Positions 51,138-63,612 of a stretch of DNA of 64,000 nt are shown here, one piece after another (the stretch's first letter is position 1; each line of letters begins with the position of its first letter). The stretch comes from Cervus elaphus (lineage: Eukaryota; Chordata; Mammalia; Artiodactyla; Cervidae), in assembly GCF_910594005.1 (NCBI RefSeq), contig NC_057825.1:46283037-46347036 (forward strand), read 5' to 3'. The position numbers were made by a program, and so were the translations under genes. The notes under the pieces were generated by a model. The model did no database searches. It was not told the origin of the DNA and worked only from the letters and a program-made list of their open reading frames with translations.

Positions 51138-51373
51138 ACACAATTACTGGAAAAACCATAGTTTTGACTAAATGGACCTTTGTCAGCAAAGCAATGACTC
51201 ACATTTTTAATATGCTGTCAAGTTTTGTCTTAACTTTTCTTCCAAGGAGCAAGAGTCTTTTAATTTCAAGGCTGCACTCACTATCTGCAGTGATTTTGGA
51301 GCCCAAGAAAATAAAGTCTCTTACTGTTTCCATTGTTTTCCCATCTATTTGCCATGAAGTAATTGGACCAGGC

Positions 51374-51489
51374 ATCACCGACTCGATGAACATGAATTTG
51401 AGCAGGCTCCAGGACTTGGTGATAAACAGGGAAGCCTGGCCTGCTGCAGTCCCAAAGAGTCAGACGCGACTGAATGACTGAACTGAACT
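51374..51489 (+). mobile_element. BovB 3' end nested in BovB
   Basis: It begins catcaccgactcgatgaac, ends gactgaactgaact, and is opposite in strand to the host. Host sequence on both sides (attggaccagg, atttgactgga) is similar, suggesting a degenerate target-site duplication. Confidence 0.88.
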
Positions 51490-54400
51490 AAATTTGACTG
51501 GATGGCATGATCTTCATTCTTTGAATGTTGAGTTTTAAGCCAGCTTTTTCACCCTCCTCTCTCACTTTCATCAAGAGGTTCTTTAGTTTATCCTCTATCT
51601 GCCATAAGGGTGGTGTCATCTGTGTATCTGAGGTTATTGATATTTCTCCTAACAATGTTGATTCCAGCATGTGCTTCATCCAGACTGGCATTTTGCATGA
51701 TGTACTCTGCATATAAATTGAATAAACAGGGTGATAATATAAAGCCCTGATGAACTCCTTTCCCGATTTGGAACCAGTCTGTTGCTCCATGTCCGGTTCT
51801 AACTATTGCTTCTTGACCTGCATACAGATTTCATAGGAGGCAGGTAAGGTGGCCTGGAATTTCCATAACTTTAAAAATTTTCCACAGTTTGTTGTGATTT
51901 ACATAGTCAAAGGCTTTGGCGTAGTCAATAAAGTAGTAGTAGATGTTTTCTGGAACTCTCTGGATTTTTCAATGATATAAAAGATGTTGGCCATTTGATC
52001 TCTGGTTCCTCTGCCTTTTCTAAATCCAGCTTGAACATCTGGAGGTTCTCAGTTCATGGACTATTGAAGACTAGCTTGGAGAACTTTGAGCATTACTTTG
52101 CTAGCGTATGAGATGAGTGCAACTGTGCAGTAGTTTGAGCATTCTTTGGGATTGCCTTTCTTAGGGATTGGAATGAAAACTGACCTTTTCCAGTCCTTTG
52201 GCCACTGCTTAGTTTTCCATTTTTGTTGTCATATTGAGTGCAGCACTTTCACAGCAACATCTTTTAAGATTGAAATAACTCAACTGGAATTCCATCACCT
52301 CCATTAGCTTTGCCTATAGTGATGCTTCCTAAGGCCCACTTGACTACACATTCCAGCATGGCTGGCTCTAGGTGAGTGATCACACCATCGTGGTCATCTG
52401 GATCATGAAGATCTTTTTGTATGGTTCTTCTGTATATTCTTGCCACCTCTTCTTAATATCTTCTGCTTCTGTTAGGGCCATACCGCTTCTGCCCTTTATT
52501 GTGCCCATCTTTGCATGAAATATTCCCTTGGAATCTCTAATTTTCTTGAAGAGATGTCTAGTCTTTCCCATTCTATTATTTTCCTCTATTTCGTTGCATT
52601 GATCACTTAGAAATGCTTTCTTATCTCTCGTTGCTATTCTTGAAACTCTCCCTTCAGATGGATATATTTTTTCCTTTTTTCCTTTGCCTTTTGCTTCTCT
52701 TCTTTTCTCAGCTATTTTTAACACCTTCTTCAACATTTTGCCTTTTTGCACTTCTTCTTCTTGGGGATGGTTTTGATCACTGCCTCCTGTACAAAGTTAC
52801 AAACCTTCATCCATAGTTTTTCAGGCACACTATCTGTCAGATCTAATCCCTTGAATCAATTTGTCACTTCCACTGTATAATCATAAGGGATTTGATTAGG
52901 TCCTACCTGAATGGTCTAGTGGTTTTCCCTACTTTCTTCAATTTAAGTCTGAATTTGAAATAAAGAGTTCTTGATCTGAGCCACAGTCAGCTTCAGGTCT
53001 TGTTTTTGCTCACTGTATGGAGCTTCTCCATTTCCCGCTGCAAAGAATACAATCAATCTGATTTTGGTATTGACCATCTAGTGATGTCTATGTGTAGGGT
53101 TGTCTCTTGTGTTGTTGGAAGAGGATATTTGCTATGACCAGTGCATTCTGTTGGCAAAACTCTGTCAGCCCATGCCCTGTTTCATTTTGTACTCCAAGGC
53201 CAAACTTGCCTGTTATTCCAGGTATCTCTTGACTTCCTACTTTTGCATTCTAGGCCCTATGATAAAAAGGACATCTGTTTTTGGAGTTCATTCTAGAAGG
53301 TCTTGTAAGTCTTCATGGAACCATTCAACTTCAGCTTCTTTGGCATTAGTGATTGGGGCATAGACTTGGATTACTGTGATATTGCATGGCTTATCTTGGA
53401 ATCAAACAGAGATCATTCTTTTGTTTTTGAGATTACACCCAAATACTGCATTTCAGCTCTTTTGTTGACTATGAGGGCTATTCCATTCCTTCTTAGGGAT
53501 TCTTTCCCACAGTAGTAGATATAATGGTCATCTGAATTAAATTCACTCATTCTGGTCCATTTTAGTTTGCTGATTCCTAAAATGTCGATGTTCACTCTTG
53601 CCATCTTGTTTTACTACTTCCATTTACCTTGATTCATGGATCGAACATTCCAGGTTCCTATCAATATTGTTCTTTATAGCATCCGGCTCTACTTCCATCA
53701 CCAATCACAGCCACAACTGGACTTCTTTTTTGGCTTTAGCTCAGCCTCTTCATTCTTTCTGGAGCTATTTCTCTACTCATCTCCAGTAGTATACTGGTTA
53801 TGTACTGACCTGGGGAGTTCATCTTTCAGTGTCATATTTTTGCCTTATAATACTGTTCATTAAGTTCTCAAGACAAGAATAGTGAAGTGGTTTGCTATTC
53901 TCCTCTCCAGTGGACCATGTTTTGTCAGAACTCTCCACCAAGACCCATCTGTTTTGGTTGGTCCTACAATGGCATACTCATAGTTTCATTGAGTTAGACA
54001 ATGCTGTGATCCAAGTGATCAGTTTGGTTAGTTTTCTGTAATTGTGTTTCCTTTCTGCCCTCTGATGGATAAGAATAGGAGCCTTGAGGAAGCTTCCAGA
54101 TGGGAGGGACTGGCTATGGAGGAATCTGGTCTTGCTCTGATGGGCAGAGCCATGCTCAGTAAATCTTTAATTCAATTTTCTGTTGATTCTTGGAGCTGTG
54201 GTCCCTCCCTGTAGTTTGGTCTCAGGCCAAACTATAGTAGAGGTAATGGCAGTAATGGCAACCTCCTTCACAAGGACTTGCCAAGACTGTTGTGTTCAGT
54301 TCCCCTGATCCCACAGTAGGCCACTGTCAACCCATGCCTCCGCTGCAGACTGCTGGACACTCACAGGGACGTCTGGCTCAGTCTCTTGTGGGGTCACTGG

Positions 54401-54628
54401 TCCTTTCTCCTGGGTCCTGTTGCACACAAGATTTTGTTTGTGCCCTCCAAGAGTCTGTCTTTCCCCAATCCTGTGGAAGTTCTGTAATCAAATCCTACTG
54501 GCCTTCAAAGTCAAATTCCCTGGGGGTTCTCAATCCCTTGGCAGATCCCCAGGTTGGGGAATCTGTTGTGGGCCCTAGAACTTTAACAACAGTGGGAGAA
54601 CTTCTTTGGTGTAATTGTTGCTGCTCCT

Positions 54629-55104
54629 AGATTTGGTTGACTTCATATATTTTGACTTTTTTTCACCAGCTCTAGAGTTGAGTGCTGCTTTTGGCAGTTA
54701 TGATTTTCTAGGTAACTTCAGAGTTCTTTTCTGATCTTTCAAATTTCCAAAATCAAGGTAAACAGATTTCCTTTGTTTGAAGTATGCAATGTTTTTCTGA
54801 AACATATTCTAAGATGGGGATCTTAGTACATATTTATAACTTCTATAATTTCAAATTATTATTTAAATGAACAAAGAAAGGTAATACTTGGCAATGGTGT
54901 TGGCAAATAATGTTAGTTCTAAATCAAAATTTGGGGGTAATATTTTGGATTCAGGAAAAAGAGTGGGAGAAGGGCTAAAAATAATGTGAAATTCTGGAGT
55001 TATTGGGCTTAATCAAGAAATTCTGGATGCAGAAGGAATGCCTTCCAGTGGAATTTCCATAATATTACATAATGCTGTGCGGGGCTGTGTTAAATCATTT
55101 CAAT
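54629..55104. other. unannotated stretch
   Basis: No repeat or exon is assigned. Confidence 0.4.
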
Positions 55105-55355
55105 TGAAAGGATTGATGCTGAAGCTCTATTACTTTGGCCACTTTATGTGAAGGATGGACTTATTGAAAAAGACCCTGATGCTGGGAAAGATTGAAGGCA
55201 AAAGATAGAAGTCGGTGGCAGCAGATGAGACGGTTAGATAAATCACTGACTCAATGGACATAAATTTGAGCAAACTCTGGGAGATAGTGGAAGACATCGG
55301 AGCCTGGCATGCTGCACTCTATGAGGTCACAAAAAGTCAGAGGCTACTGAACAAC
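55105..55355 (+). mobile_element. BovB 3' end, diverged
   Basis: It starts ttgaaaggattgatgctgaa and passes agaccctgatgctgggaaag to gcatgctgcactctatgagg, ending near ctactgaacaaca. It is 5'-truncated and diverged. Confidence 0.88.
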
Positions 55356-56337
55356 AGCAACATTGTTTATGGCTGCTTTTGTACTATAAAGTTACTATTT
55401 AGCCCTTTATTGAAAAAAATTGGCAACGTGGTTTACAGTATATTCACAAGTAAAATGTGGTGCTATATACATTGGACAAAGTTTATTCCCCAAATTAATT
55501 CCAAATATTAGAGCTGGTGCAAGAGTTTACACAGATAAGACATTGAAAGTTTCATTCACCACAGATTTCATTCGAGGGTTGCAACAGGCTGAATATGAAA
55601 GGTGAAGTCCAGTGCCATAAGTTGTTGCTAATGATGGATATCATGACATCTGGAAAGTTAAGATATCACAAAAATGATATTAATAATAGTTAACAATAAA
55701 TTGGGTTAAATCACAGAAATAAAATAATCATTTTGTCCTCCAAGGCTAGCACAGATTGAAAAACGTTTGCACAGACAACTGAAGATTTAAACTGGCAAAT
55801 TGAATCTAAACTTTTTCTATCTCTCATGTCATGGAAGATATAAACAACTCAATGCATCTGTAAGAGAATTCTTGATAGTGTAAAAAATAGCATACATCTA
55901 TTAGAATAAGAAATCATTTTTTCTCACTGGGCATATGAATTGGATTCAGCAGTTTAAAAAAAGGGGGGGCAGTCTTTGAATTCTATATTAATATCCACTT
56001 AGAAATGAATTTACAGTGTGAAAGATTTAAACTTTGTGGTATCTGTAATTGTCCTTCAACATAATTCATAAGAGGATAATGTGTAACAGAATAGGCAGCT
56101 AGGACAAGACAATACACTTAGTGAGGGAAACTGATTCAGGTGGAAATGTTACCCAAATTAAAAATACAGTAGAGACAGTATATAGCAGATCATAAATTGC
56201 AGGAAACTTGATTATTAATTAATTAAAGGAATTCTTAAATTTAGGTAAAAATAAAGATAAATAAGAGAAAGAGTGATGATAATTAGATATACCTCCATGT
56301 ATTAACTGTCCCTGGAATTCCAGACTCAAGGATTTAC
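55356..56337. other. unannotated stretch
   Basis: AT-rich. A G-run lies near 55963-55969. No repeat or exon is assigned. Confidence 0.4.
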
Positions 56338-56610
56338 TTATTTGACAATTTGACTTGAATATCTAATAAGGATCTCAGATTTAACAATATCAACAAAAAA
56401 TTCTTCATTTGTATCACCCAAATCACCTCTGCCTCCCTGGTCCAGGTCAATATCTTCACTCATTTGAACTGATATGAAAGGCTCCTTACAATCATCCCTG
56501 CTTCCACTTTTGTCCTTCAATACATTCTCCACATGGCAATCAGAGTGATCTTTTAAAAATGTAAATCAGATGTACCACTGTCCTTCCAAAATCCTTAATT
56601 AGTTCCTTCT
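56338..56610. repeat. ancient mammalian interspersed repeat remnant
   Basis: The words acttgaatatctaataagg, tcccccttgc-like cctgcttccacttttgtcc, tacattctccacatggcaat and cagagtgatcttttaaaaat are typical of a widespread old repeat, whose family I cannot name with certainty. A 64-codon minus-strand frame here is not a gene. Confidence 0.5.
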
Positions 56611-58786
56611 GCAAAAATAAACTGTAGGAATTTGAAGGCAGTGGTGTGGCAGATTTTAATTTCATGAGTACCCCCTTAAAACATGTGGGCAAGGATAGCA
56701 AAACCTCAAACCCACACACAATATCTAAAACAAAGCTAAATGTTAACATATTCCTACAAACCTCAAAATATAATCAGGTGGTGAAAAACTGCTAACAGCT
56801 AAAGAGCCAGATCCATCAGCATTTGCACAGAAGGAAGTAGAGTATCAAACAAAACTGAAAAGAGCACAAGAAGTCCTCACTGGAAATCATGGTGAAGCCA
56901 ATTTGATGATGGCAGCTGAGAATGAAATGAGTTTAACCTAGTCCAATTAGGAGGTGAGTGAAGAGGAGGTGAGTGAAGGATTCAAGTAGCCATTTTACCC
57001 TTCAGATAAGCAGAACATCACATAAGAGGACGTAAACAAACATGCATAAAGCTGTTAAAGAGAGCAGAGATGACTCAAAACAGGTGAGCACAAAGAAAGT
57101 AAGGGAAATCTGAAAAATTTCAACTTTTTGAGTTGAAAAATAACTAAAATATAAAGCAAAATGTATGTTTTAAGGAACTGAAGGTATGATCAATAAACAG
57201 TAATATGGATGTTAAGAAATTATCCACGGTGCAGCAGAAGTCTCTAAAGAGATTAAAATAGAATATGTCTAATTTTTCAAGAAATAGAGGACAGAGAACA
57301 CGAGGGAGATATAAATGTGAAGTGATATGACTTCACATTTTCATAACTGAATAAAGATAAGAATAATTAGATGCAGGCATCCTATACACACACAAAAGAG
57401 ATGACATAAAGAAAGTGAACTCCACATCTAGTCAAACTGGAGTAAATCTCCTGAACACTAAAACAATGGGTAAAATTGATCAGTGGGAAACAACTAAGCA
57501 CTTATAAAGAAACCACAACTGTATCAACTCTTAAAATACTAGGAAAAAATAGTGGCAACTTAGAATTTATACTCAGCTAAACTATCATGTTAAAACCAAT
57601 AAAATAACCAAATCAAATAAAAATAGCATCTTCAGACAAATCCAAATCTACCAACCTAGTTTTGCTGAACTATTAATATCTCCTGTATTGCCTATGGAGA
57701 ATAACATTGAATCCAATAAGGATGGAACTTTAAACTGATACAAACATAAATTGCTATTACATATTAAAAGAATTTTTTAAGGTTTACATCATTTGCACCA
57801 GAAATTTCTTATAAGTTTTACCCTAATAATTTTGTCATGGATATGTGCAAATGTTTGCCTATAAGAAAATTTTATTTTCCTAATATTAAAATCAGAAATA
57901 TTTTTGACATCCAATAAAAAGGAACTTGCAAAATATTAAAATGTTATACCATTTTTAATCATATTTTTATAGAGAGACATCTGTCTAAAGGCCTGAATAT
58001 GTATCAAAGTTATATTATTTTCAAATGAAGTCTATACTACTTTATAAAGTTTGAATATAATTTTATTGAAATATTACTAGAGACATATCCTTCAAAATAT
58101 TAAAATTATTTTTGTCAATGGAATTTCAAATTGCATTTTTGTGCCTGACTGTATCTTAAAATTAATTCTACAATTAACATTTGCTTTTATACTCAGAAGA
58201 AATATTATCAAAAATAAGTGCTATCTTTGTGTATAAATATAGCCTCAGTTTTTGAAACTGTGAACACATAGAACTTGAAGAAGGCATGTAAGAACATGAA
58301 CTAGCTGTTTTTATTAGCTTGTGAGTGAAGGAAGTGTTAAGAGAGTTTTTCTGCATTGGACCATGACCTTTAATCTCACATGTTTAAATATAAAAATGTG
58401 AGAGGCAGGAGGAGAAAAACTGAGAAGAATAGGCTATCCAGGGAAATTGAAGCTGTTTATAAGGCAACTGTGTATATTCTAACTAAGCTCAAGATATGAT
58501 AACTTATCCAGAGGTCTGCAATGTAAGCATACAAATACTGACTTTTAGTAAATGCTATATTTGATGATTGCTACTGTTTATTTCTATTTATTTAAGTTTT
58601 CCTTGCAAGTAGAACTTGTAATAATTTTTTATTGAATGACCAAGAAAGAAATTAAGCTACGGGTTTCAACTGAGATTATAAATGGATTCCAAAGTACCAA
58701 AAATATGTGATATCTTATAATTTCTACTTAAAATGAGTCCATATATGAATATAATTCTAGGCATAGACATTATATTGAAAAGTCAT
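56611..58786. other. unannotated AT-rich stretch
   Basis: About 2.2 kb with no recognised repeat or exon. Confidence 0.45.
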
Positions 58787-59338
58787 CAGTTCAGTTCAGT
58801 CGCTCAGTCCTGTCTGACTGCGACCCCATGAATCGCAGCATGCCAGGCCTCCCTGTCCATCACAAACTCCCGGAGTTTACTCAAACTCATGCCCATTGAG
58901 TCGGTGATGACATCCAGCCATCTCATCCTCTGTCGTCCCCTTCTCCTTCTGCTCCCATCCCTCCCAGCATCAGGGTCTTTTCCAATGAGTCAACTCTTCG
59001 CATGTACTGGAGTTTCAGCTTCAGCATCAGTCCTTCCAATGAACACCCAGGACTGATCTCCTTCAGGATGGACTGGTTGGATCTCCTTGCAGTCCAAGGG
59101 ACTCTCAAGAGTCTTCTCCAACACCACAGTTCAAAAGCATCAATTTTTCAGCACTCAGCTTTCTTCACAGTCCAACTCTCACATCCATACATGACCACTG
59201 GAAAAACCATAGCCTTGACCAGATGGACCTTTGTTGGCAAAGTAATGTCTCTGCTTTTTAATATGCTATCTAGGTTGGTCAGAACTTTCCTTCCAAGGAG
59301 TAAGCGTCTTTTAATTTCATGGCTGCTGTCACCATCTA
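58787..59338 (-). mobile_element. BovB 3' end, low divergence
   Basis: It runs from the cagttcagttcagtcgctca terminus complement back to ctgctgtcaccatct (about 550 bp). It is close to the usual BovB text and looks among the youngest BovB copies of the window. A minus-strand frame of ~60 codons is part of the ORF C-terminus. Confidence 0.94.
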
Positions 59339-60099
59339 GTTGCAGCTAAAAGATATTTTCCCTTTTATATAACTTTTTCAATTGGTAAATCTGCAGTTTT
59401 TCAGTGTTACACAAAATATTGTAATGATTTTTAAGTACAATGGTCAGGAATCTCTGATATGTTTAAACAGGCAGGGTGTGTATGACATACATTCATCTCC
59501 CCCTGCAAACAGCATCAAAACTGCAACCAGCTATTGAACAACCATCCACAGGAGGATGCTGAAACTCAAAAAAGAAAAAAAAGATGTACCACATCCAAAG
59601 ATAAAGAAGAAGCTTCAGCAAGATGGTAGGAAGAGTGCAATCATGACAAACTCAAATCTCATTCTCAGTTTGGGTGAACCACAAACTGGAGAATAATAAT
59701 ATAAAAGAAGTGTTCCCACTGTTGTGAAGGATCTGAAACCCATATCAGTCTTCTCAGCCTTGGAGTCCGGCAAAAGGGGAAGGAATTCCCAGAGAATCTG
59801 ACTTTGAAGGCCAGCAGGATTTGATTGCATGACTTCCACAGGACTGAGGGAAACAAAGATTCCAGTCTTGAAGAGCACAAACAAAATTCTATGTGTACCA
59901 AGACTCAGAGGAAAGGAGCAGTGACCCCATAGGAAACTGAACCAAAACTACCTGCTAGTGTTGGAGGGTCTCCTGTGGAGGTGTGGGGCAGTTGAGACTC
60001 ACCAGAGGGGCTCACCATGGGGCAGGGGCATTGGCAACAATAGTCTGGAAAGATCCCCTTTGGCATAAGTCATCTTGGGGTTCACCATTAACCCTACCA

Positions 60100-60312
60100 G
60101 GCTTCCCTGGTGGCTCAGAGGATAAAGCGTCTGCCTGCAATGCAGGAGACCTGGGTTTGATCCCTGGGTCGGGAATATCCCCTAGGGGAGGAAATGGCAA
60201 CCCACTTCAGTATTCTTGCCTGGAAAAGCCCATGGACAGAGAAGCCTGGTGAGCTACAGTCCATGGGGTTTCAAAGAGTCGGACACAACTGAGCCACTTC
60301 ACTTTCACTTTT
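60100..60312 (+). repeat. Bov-tA SINE inside the L1 leader
   Basis: Low-divergence Bov-tA: ggcttccctggtggctcaga head, B box gggtttgatccc, body ending tcggacacaactgagccac and a ctttcactttt tail. It is among the least diverged SINEs of the window. Confidence 0.97.
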
Positions 60313-60600
60313 CTGAGCCTGTAGACCCCAGGGCCAAGTTATCTCAGGCCAAACAACTGAAAATGAGAGAGCACAGCCACACCCCTCAGCAGGTAATTGG
60401 ATTAAAGCTTTACTGAACAAGGCCCTGCCCACCAGAGGAAGAGCCCTATTTTCCCACAACCAATCCTCATTTGGAAGCTTACACAAGCCTCTTAGCCTCC
60501 TCCATCAGAAGCAGACAACATAAGAAATAACCACAGTCCCACAGTGGCTAAAACAAAAGCCATATTACAGAAAGTTAATCAGGATGAAAAAGTAGAAAGT

Positions 60601-62426
60601 TATGTTCCAGAGAATAGCAAGAAGAGATAAGAAAGCCTTCCTCAGTGATCAATGCAAAGAAATAGAGGAAAACAATAGAATGGGAAAGACTAGAGATCAC
60701 TTCAAGAAAATTTAGAGATACCAAGGTAATATTTCATGCAACGATGGGCACAAGAAAGGACAGAAATGGTATGGACCTAACAGAAGCAGAAGATATTAAG
60801 AAGAGGTGACAGGAATACATAGAATAACTATACAAAATAGATTTTCATGATGCAGATAATCATGATGGTGTGATCATACACCAAGAGCCAGACATCCTGG
60901 AATGTGTAGTCAAGTGGGCCTAAGGAAACATCACTATGGACAAAGCTAGTGGAGCTGATGGAATTTCAGCAGAGGTATTTCAAATTCTAAAAGATGATGC
61001 TGTGACAGTGCTGCACTCAATATGCCAGCACATTTGGAAAACTCAGCAGTGGCCACAGGACTGGAAAAGCTCAGTTTTCATTCCAATCCCAAAGAAAGGC
61101 AATCCCAAAGAATGTTAAAACTACCACACAATTGCACTCATCTCACACCCTAGCAAAAGTAATACTCAAAGTTCTCCAAGCTAGTCTTCAATAGTCCACG
61201 AACTAAGAACTTCTGGATATTCAATCTGGTTTTAGAAAAGGCAGAGGAACCAGAGATCAAATTTCCAACATCCATTGGATCATCGAGAAAGCAAGAGATT
61301 TCCAGAAAAAACATCTACTTCTGCTTTATTGACTATGCCAGAGCCTTTGACTGTATGGATCAAAAAAAAAAACTGTGGAAAATTCTTCAAGAGATGGGAA
61401 TACCAAACTACCTGACCTATTTCTTGAGAAATCTGTATGCAGGTCAGGAAGCAACAGTTAGAACTGGACATGGAACAACTGACTGGATCCACATAGGAAA
61501 AGGAGTACATCAAGGCTGTATATTGTCACCCTACTTATTTAACTGATATGCAGAACGCATCATGAGAAATGCTGGATTGGATGAAGCACAAGCTGGAATC
61601 AAGATTGCTGGGAGAAATATCAATAACCTCAGATAGGTAGATGACACCACCCTTATGGTAGAAAGCAAGGAAGAACTAAAGAACCTCTTGATGAAAGTGA
61701 AACAGGAGAGTGAAAAAGTTGGCTTAAAACTAACATTCAGAAAATTGAGATCGTGGAATCTGGTCCTATCACTTCATGGCAAATTAATGGGGAAACAGTG
61801 GAAACAGTGGCTGACTTTATTTTTTTGGTCTCCAAAATCACTGCAGATGATGACTGCAGCCATGAAATTAAAAGACGCTTGCCCCTTGGAAGAAAAGTTA
61901 TGACCAACCTAGACAGCATGTTAAGAAGCAAAGACATTGCCAGCAAAGGCCCATCTAGTCAAAGTTATGGTTGTTCCAGTAGTCATATATGGATGTGAGA
62001 GTTGGACTATAAAGAAAGCTGAGCTCCAAAGAATTGATGCTTTTGAACTGTGGTGTTGGAGAAGACTCTAGAGAGTCCTTTGGACTGCAAGTAGATCCAA
62101 CCCGTCCATCCTAAAGGAAATTAGCCCTGAATATTCATTGTAAGGACTTATGCTGAAGCTGAAACTCCAATACATTGGCCATTTGATTGGAAGAACTTAC
62201 TCACTTGAAAAGACCCTGATTCTGGGAAAGATTGAGGGTGGGAGGAGAAGGGGATGACAGAGGATGAGATGGTTAGATGGCATCACCGACTCAATGGACA
62301 TGAGTTTGAGTAAACTCCAGGAGTTGGTGATGGACAGGGGGGCCTGGGGTGCTGCGGTCCATGGGGTCACAAAGAGTCGGACATGACTGAGTGACTGAAC
62401 TGAACTGAACTGAACTATGTTCCAGA
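60601..62426 (+). mobile_element. BovB LINE inserted in L1 ORF1, perfect target-site duplication
   Basis: Element 60612-62415. It is flanked by a perfect 11-bp duplication tatgttccaga (60601-60611 and 62416-62426), and the L1 reading resumes after it. It is 5'-truncated in the EN-RT linker (gaatagcaagaagag) and then carries RT (partial frames 60936-61118, 61355-61546 and 61655-61903) and the 3' end with gaactgaactgaactgaac. In place of YADD the codons at 61634-61645 are TAG GTA GAT GAC, a stop plus V-D-D, so the RT is dead. Confidence 0.96.
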
Positions 62427-62492
62427 TATAATCCCAGAAAAAGAACTAAATGAAGGGACCAGATAAAATCCCAGAAAGTAAACTAAATGAAG
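62422..62492 (+). repeat. 34-bp local duplication in L1 ORF1
   Basis: Units 62422-62455 and 62459-62492 match at about 30 of 34 positions (ccagataNaatcccagaaa ... actaaatgaag). The 37-bp period shifts the reading frame. It abuts the BovB target-site duplication. Confidence 0.85.
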
Positions 62493-63383
62493 TGGAGACA
62501 GGTAAAATACCAGAAAAAGAATTCAGAATAATGATAATGAAGATGATCCAGGATCTCAGGAAAACAATGGAGAAGATGCAAAAAATGTCTACCAATGATA
62601 TAGAAGAACTAAATAACAAACAAACAGAGAAGAATAATACATTAGAAGGAATCAACAGCAGAATAACTGAGAGAGAAGAATGGATTAATGACCTGGAGGA
62701 CAGAATGGTGGAAATGAAATCGTCATAGAAGAGAATATAGAAAAAAGAATTAGATAGCCTAAAACCCCTCTGAAACAAAATTAAATGCTCCAACATTTGC
62801 ATTATAGGGATTCCAGAAGGAGAAGAAAGAGAGAGGACCTGAAAAAATATCTGAAGGGATAACAGCTAAAAACTTTCCTATGTGGGAAAGGAAATTGTCA
62901 ACCAAGTCCAGAGTCCAACCAAGAACAAAGAGTCCCAGGCAGGATAAACCCAAGGAGGAACACGTGGAGATACATAGTAATGAAACTGAAAAAATTAAAG
63001 ACAAAGGTAAAATATTAAAAACAACAAGGGGAATGTGACAACATCCAAGGGAACTCCCATTAGGCTAATAGCTAACATCTCGAGAGAAGCTCTACAAGGC
63101 AGAAAAGAATGGTATGATATATTTGAAGTGATGAAAAAGAAGAACCTACTATCAAGAAAAGTGTACCCAGCAAGATTCTCATTCAGATATGATGGAGAAA
63201 TTAAAAGCTTTCCCGCAAGCAAAAGTTAAGAGAAATTAGCACCACCAAACAAGTTTTACAACAAATACTAAAGGAACTTTATGCAGGAAACACTAGAGAA
63301 GGGAAAGACCAAAAGAAAATACACCTAAAACAATTAATAAATCAGTAATAGGATCAAATGTATCAAGCAAAAGACATAGACCT

Positions 63384-63612
63384 GTTGTGCATGTATGCAC
63401 TCCCACTTACCACATCACTCTGCTTGACCTCCAAAATTGTAAGTAATTATTTTATATTGTTAGATAATCATGTTCCCATTATGACTCACAATTGTAATTA
63501 GCTTTTATTTTTTATCTGGATATTGATTGTGAAAACTGATAAACATAATTTACTATTGTGATTGTGTAACTAATACTCACTTAGAACCATTTTGTTATGA
63601 TTGGGCAACAGA
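63384..63612. other. unassigned AT-rich spacer between two L1 pieces
   Basis: About 230 bp of AT-rich sequence without L1 text, SINE text or coding potential. Confidence 0.5.

Larger units (their letters stand above)
50571..54628 (-). mobile_element. near-full-length BovB LINE, antisense, with nested insertions
   Basis: Element about 50583-54616. Reading on the minus strand: a ~1-kb leader (54616-53620); the N-terminus of the APE-like endonuclease (53604-53413; residues GISKLKW, FNSDDHYIYYCG and RRNGIALIVNK are visible); the rest of EN to about 52900; the basic linker (52751-52380, 123 codons open); the RT domain to about 51500, with the catalytic motif altered to YTDD at 51626-51615; then the 3' region ending in the repeated gttcagttcagttcag complement. 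Two small insertions interrupt it. The flanks gatgctactcct and gttgctgctcct match 10/12 and could be its target-site duplication. Numerous frameshifts and stops make it inactive, but it is the most complete BovB here. Confidence 0.93.
59470..63383 (+). mobile_element. L1 LINE leader and ORF1, interrupted by Bov-tA and BovB
   Basis: L1 sequence lies at 59470-60099, 60313-60611 and 62416-63383. The leader includes atcaaaactgcaaccagcta, accacatccaaagataaaga and cagcaagatggtaggaag. ORF1 begins with an ATG at 60584 but has a stop three codons later. After the BovB, a 92-codon frame (62450-62728) shows the charged, coiled-coil-like N-terminal part of ORF1p, and a 64-codon frame (63035-63229) its C-terminal domain (YDIFEVMKKK, YPARFSFRYDGEIKSF). 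ORF1p is the RNA-binding chaperone of the L1 particle. The copy is inactive. The text stops at gacatagacctg, before ORF2 proper. Confidence 0.88.
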
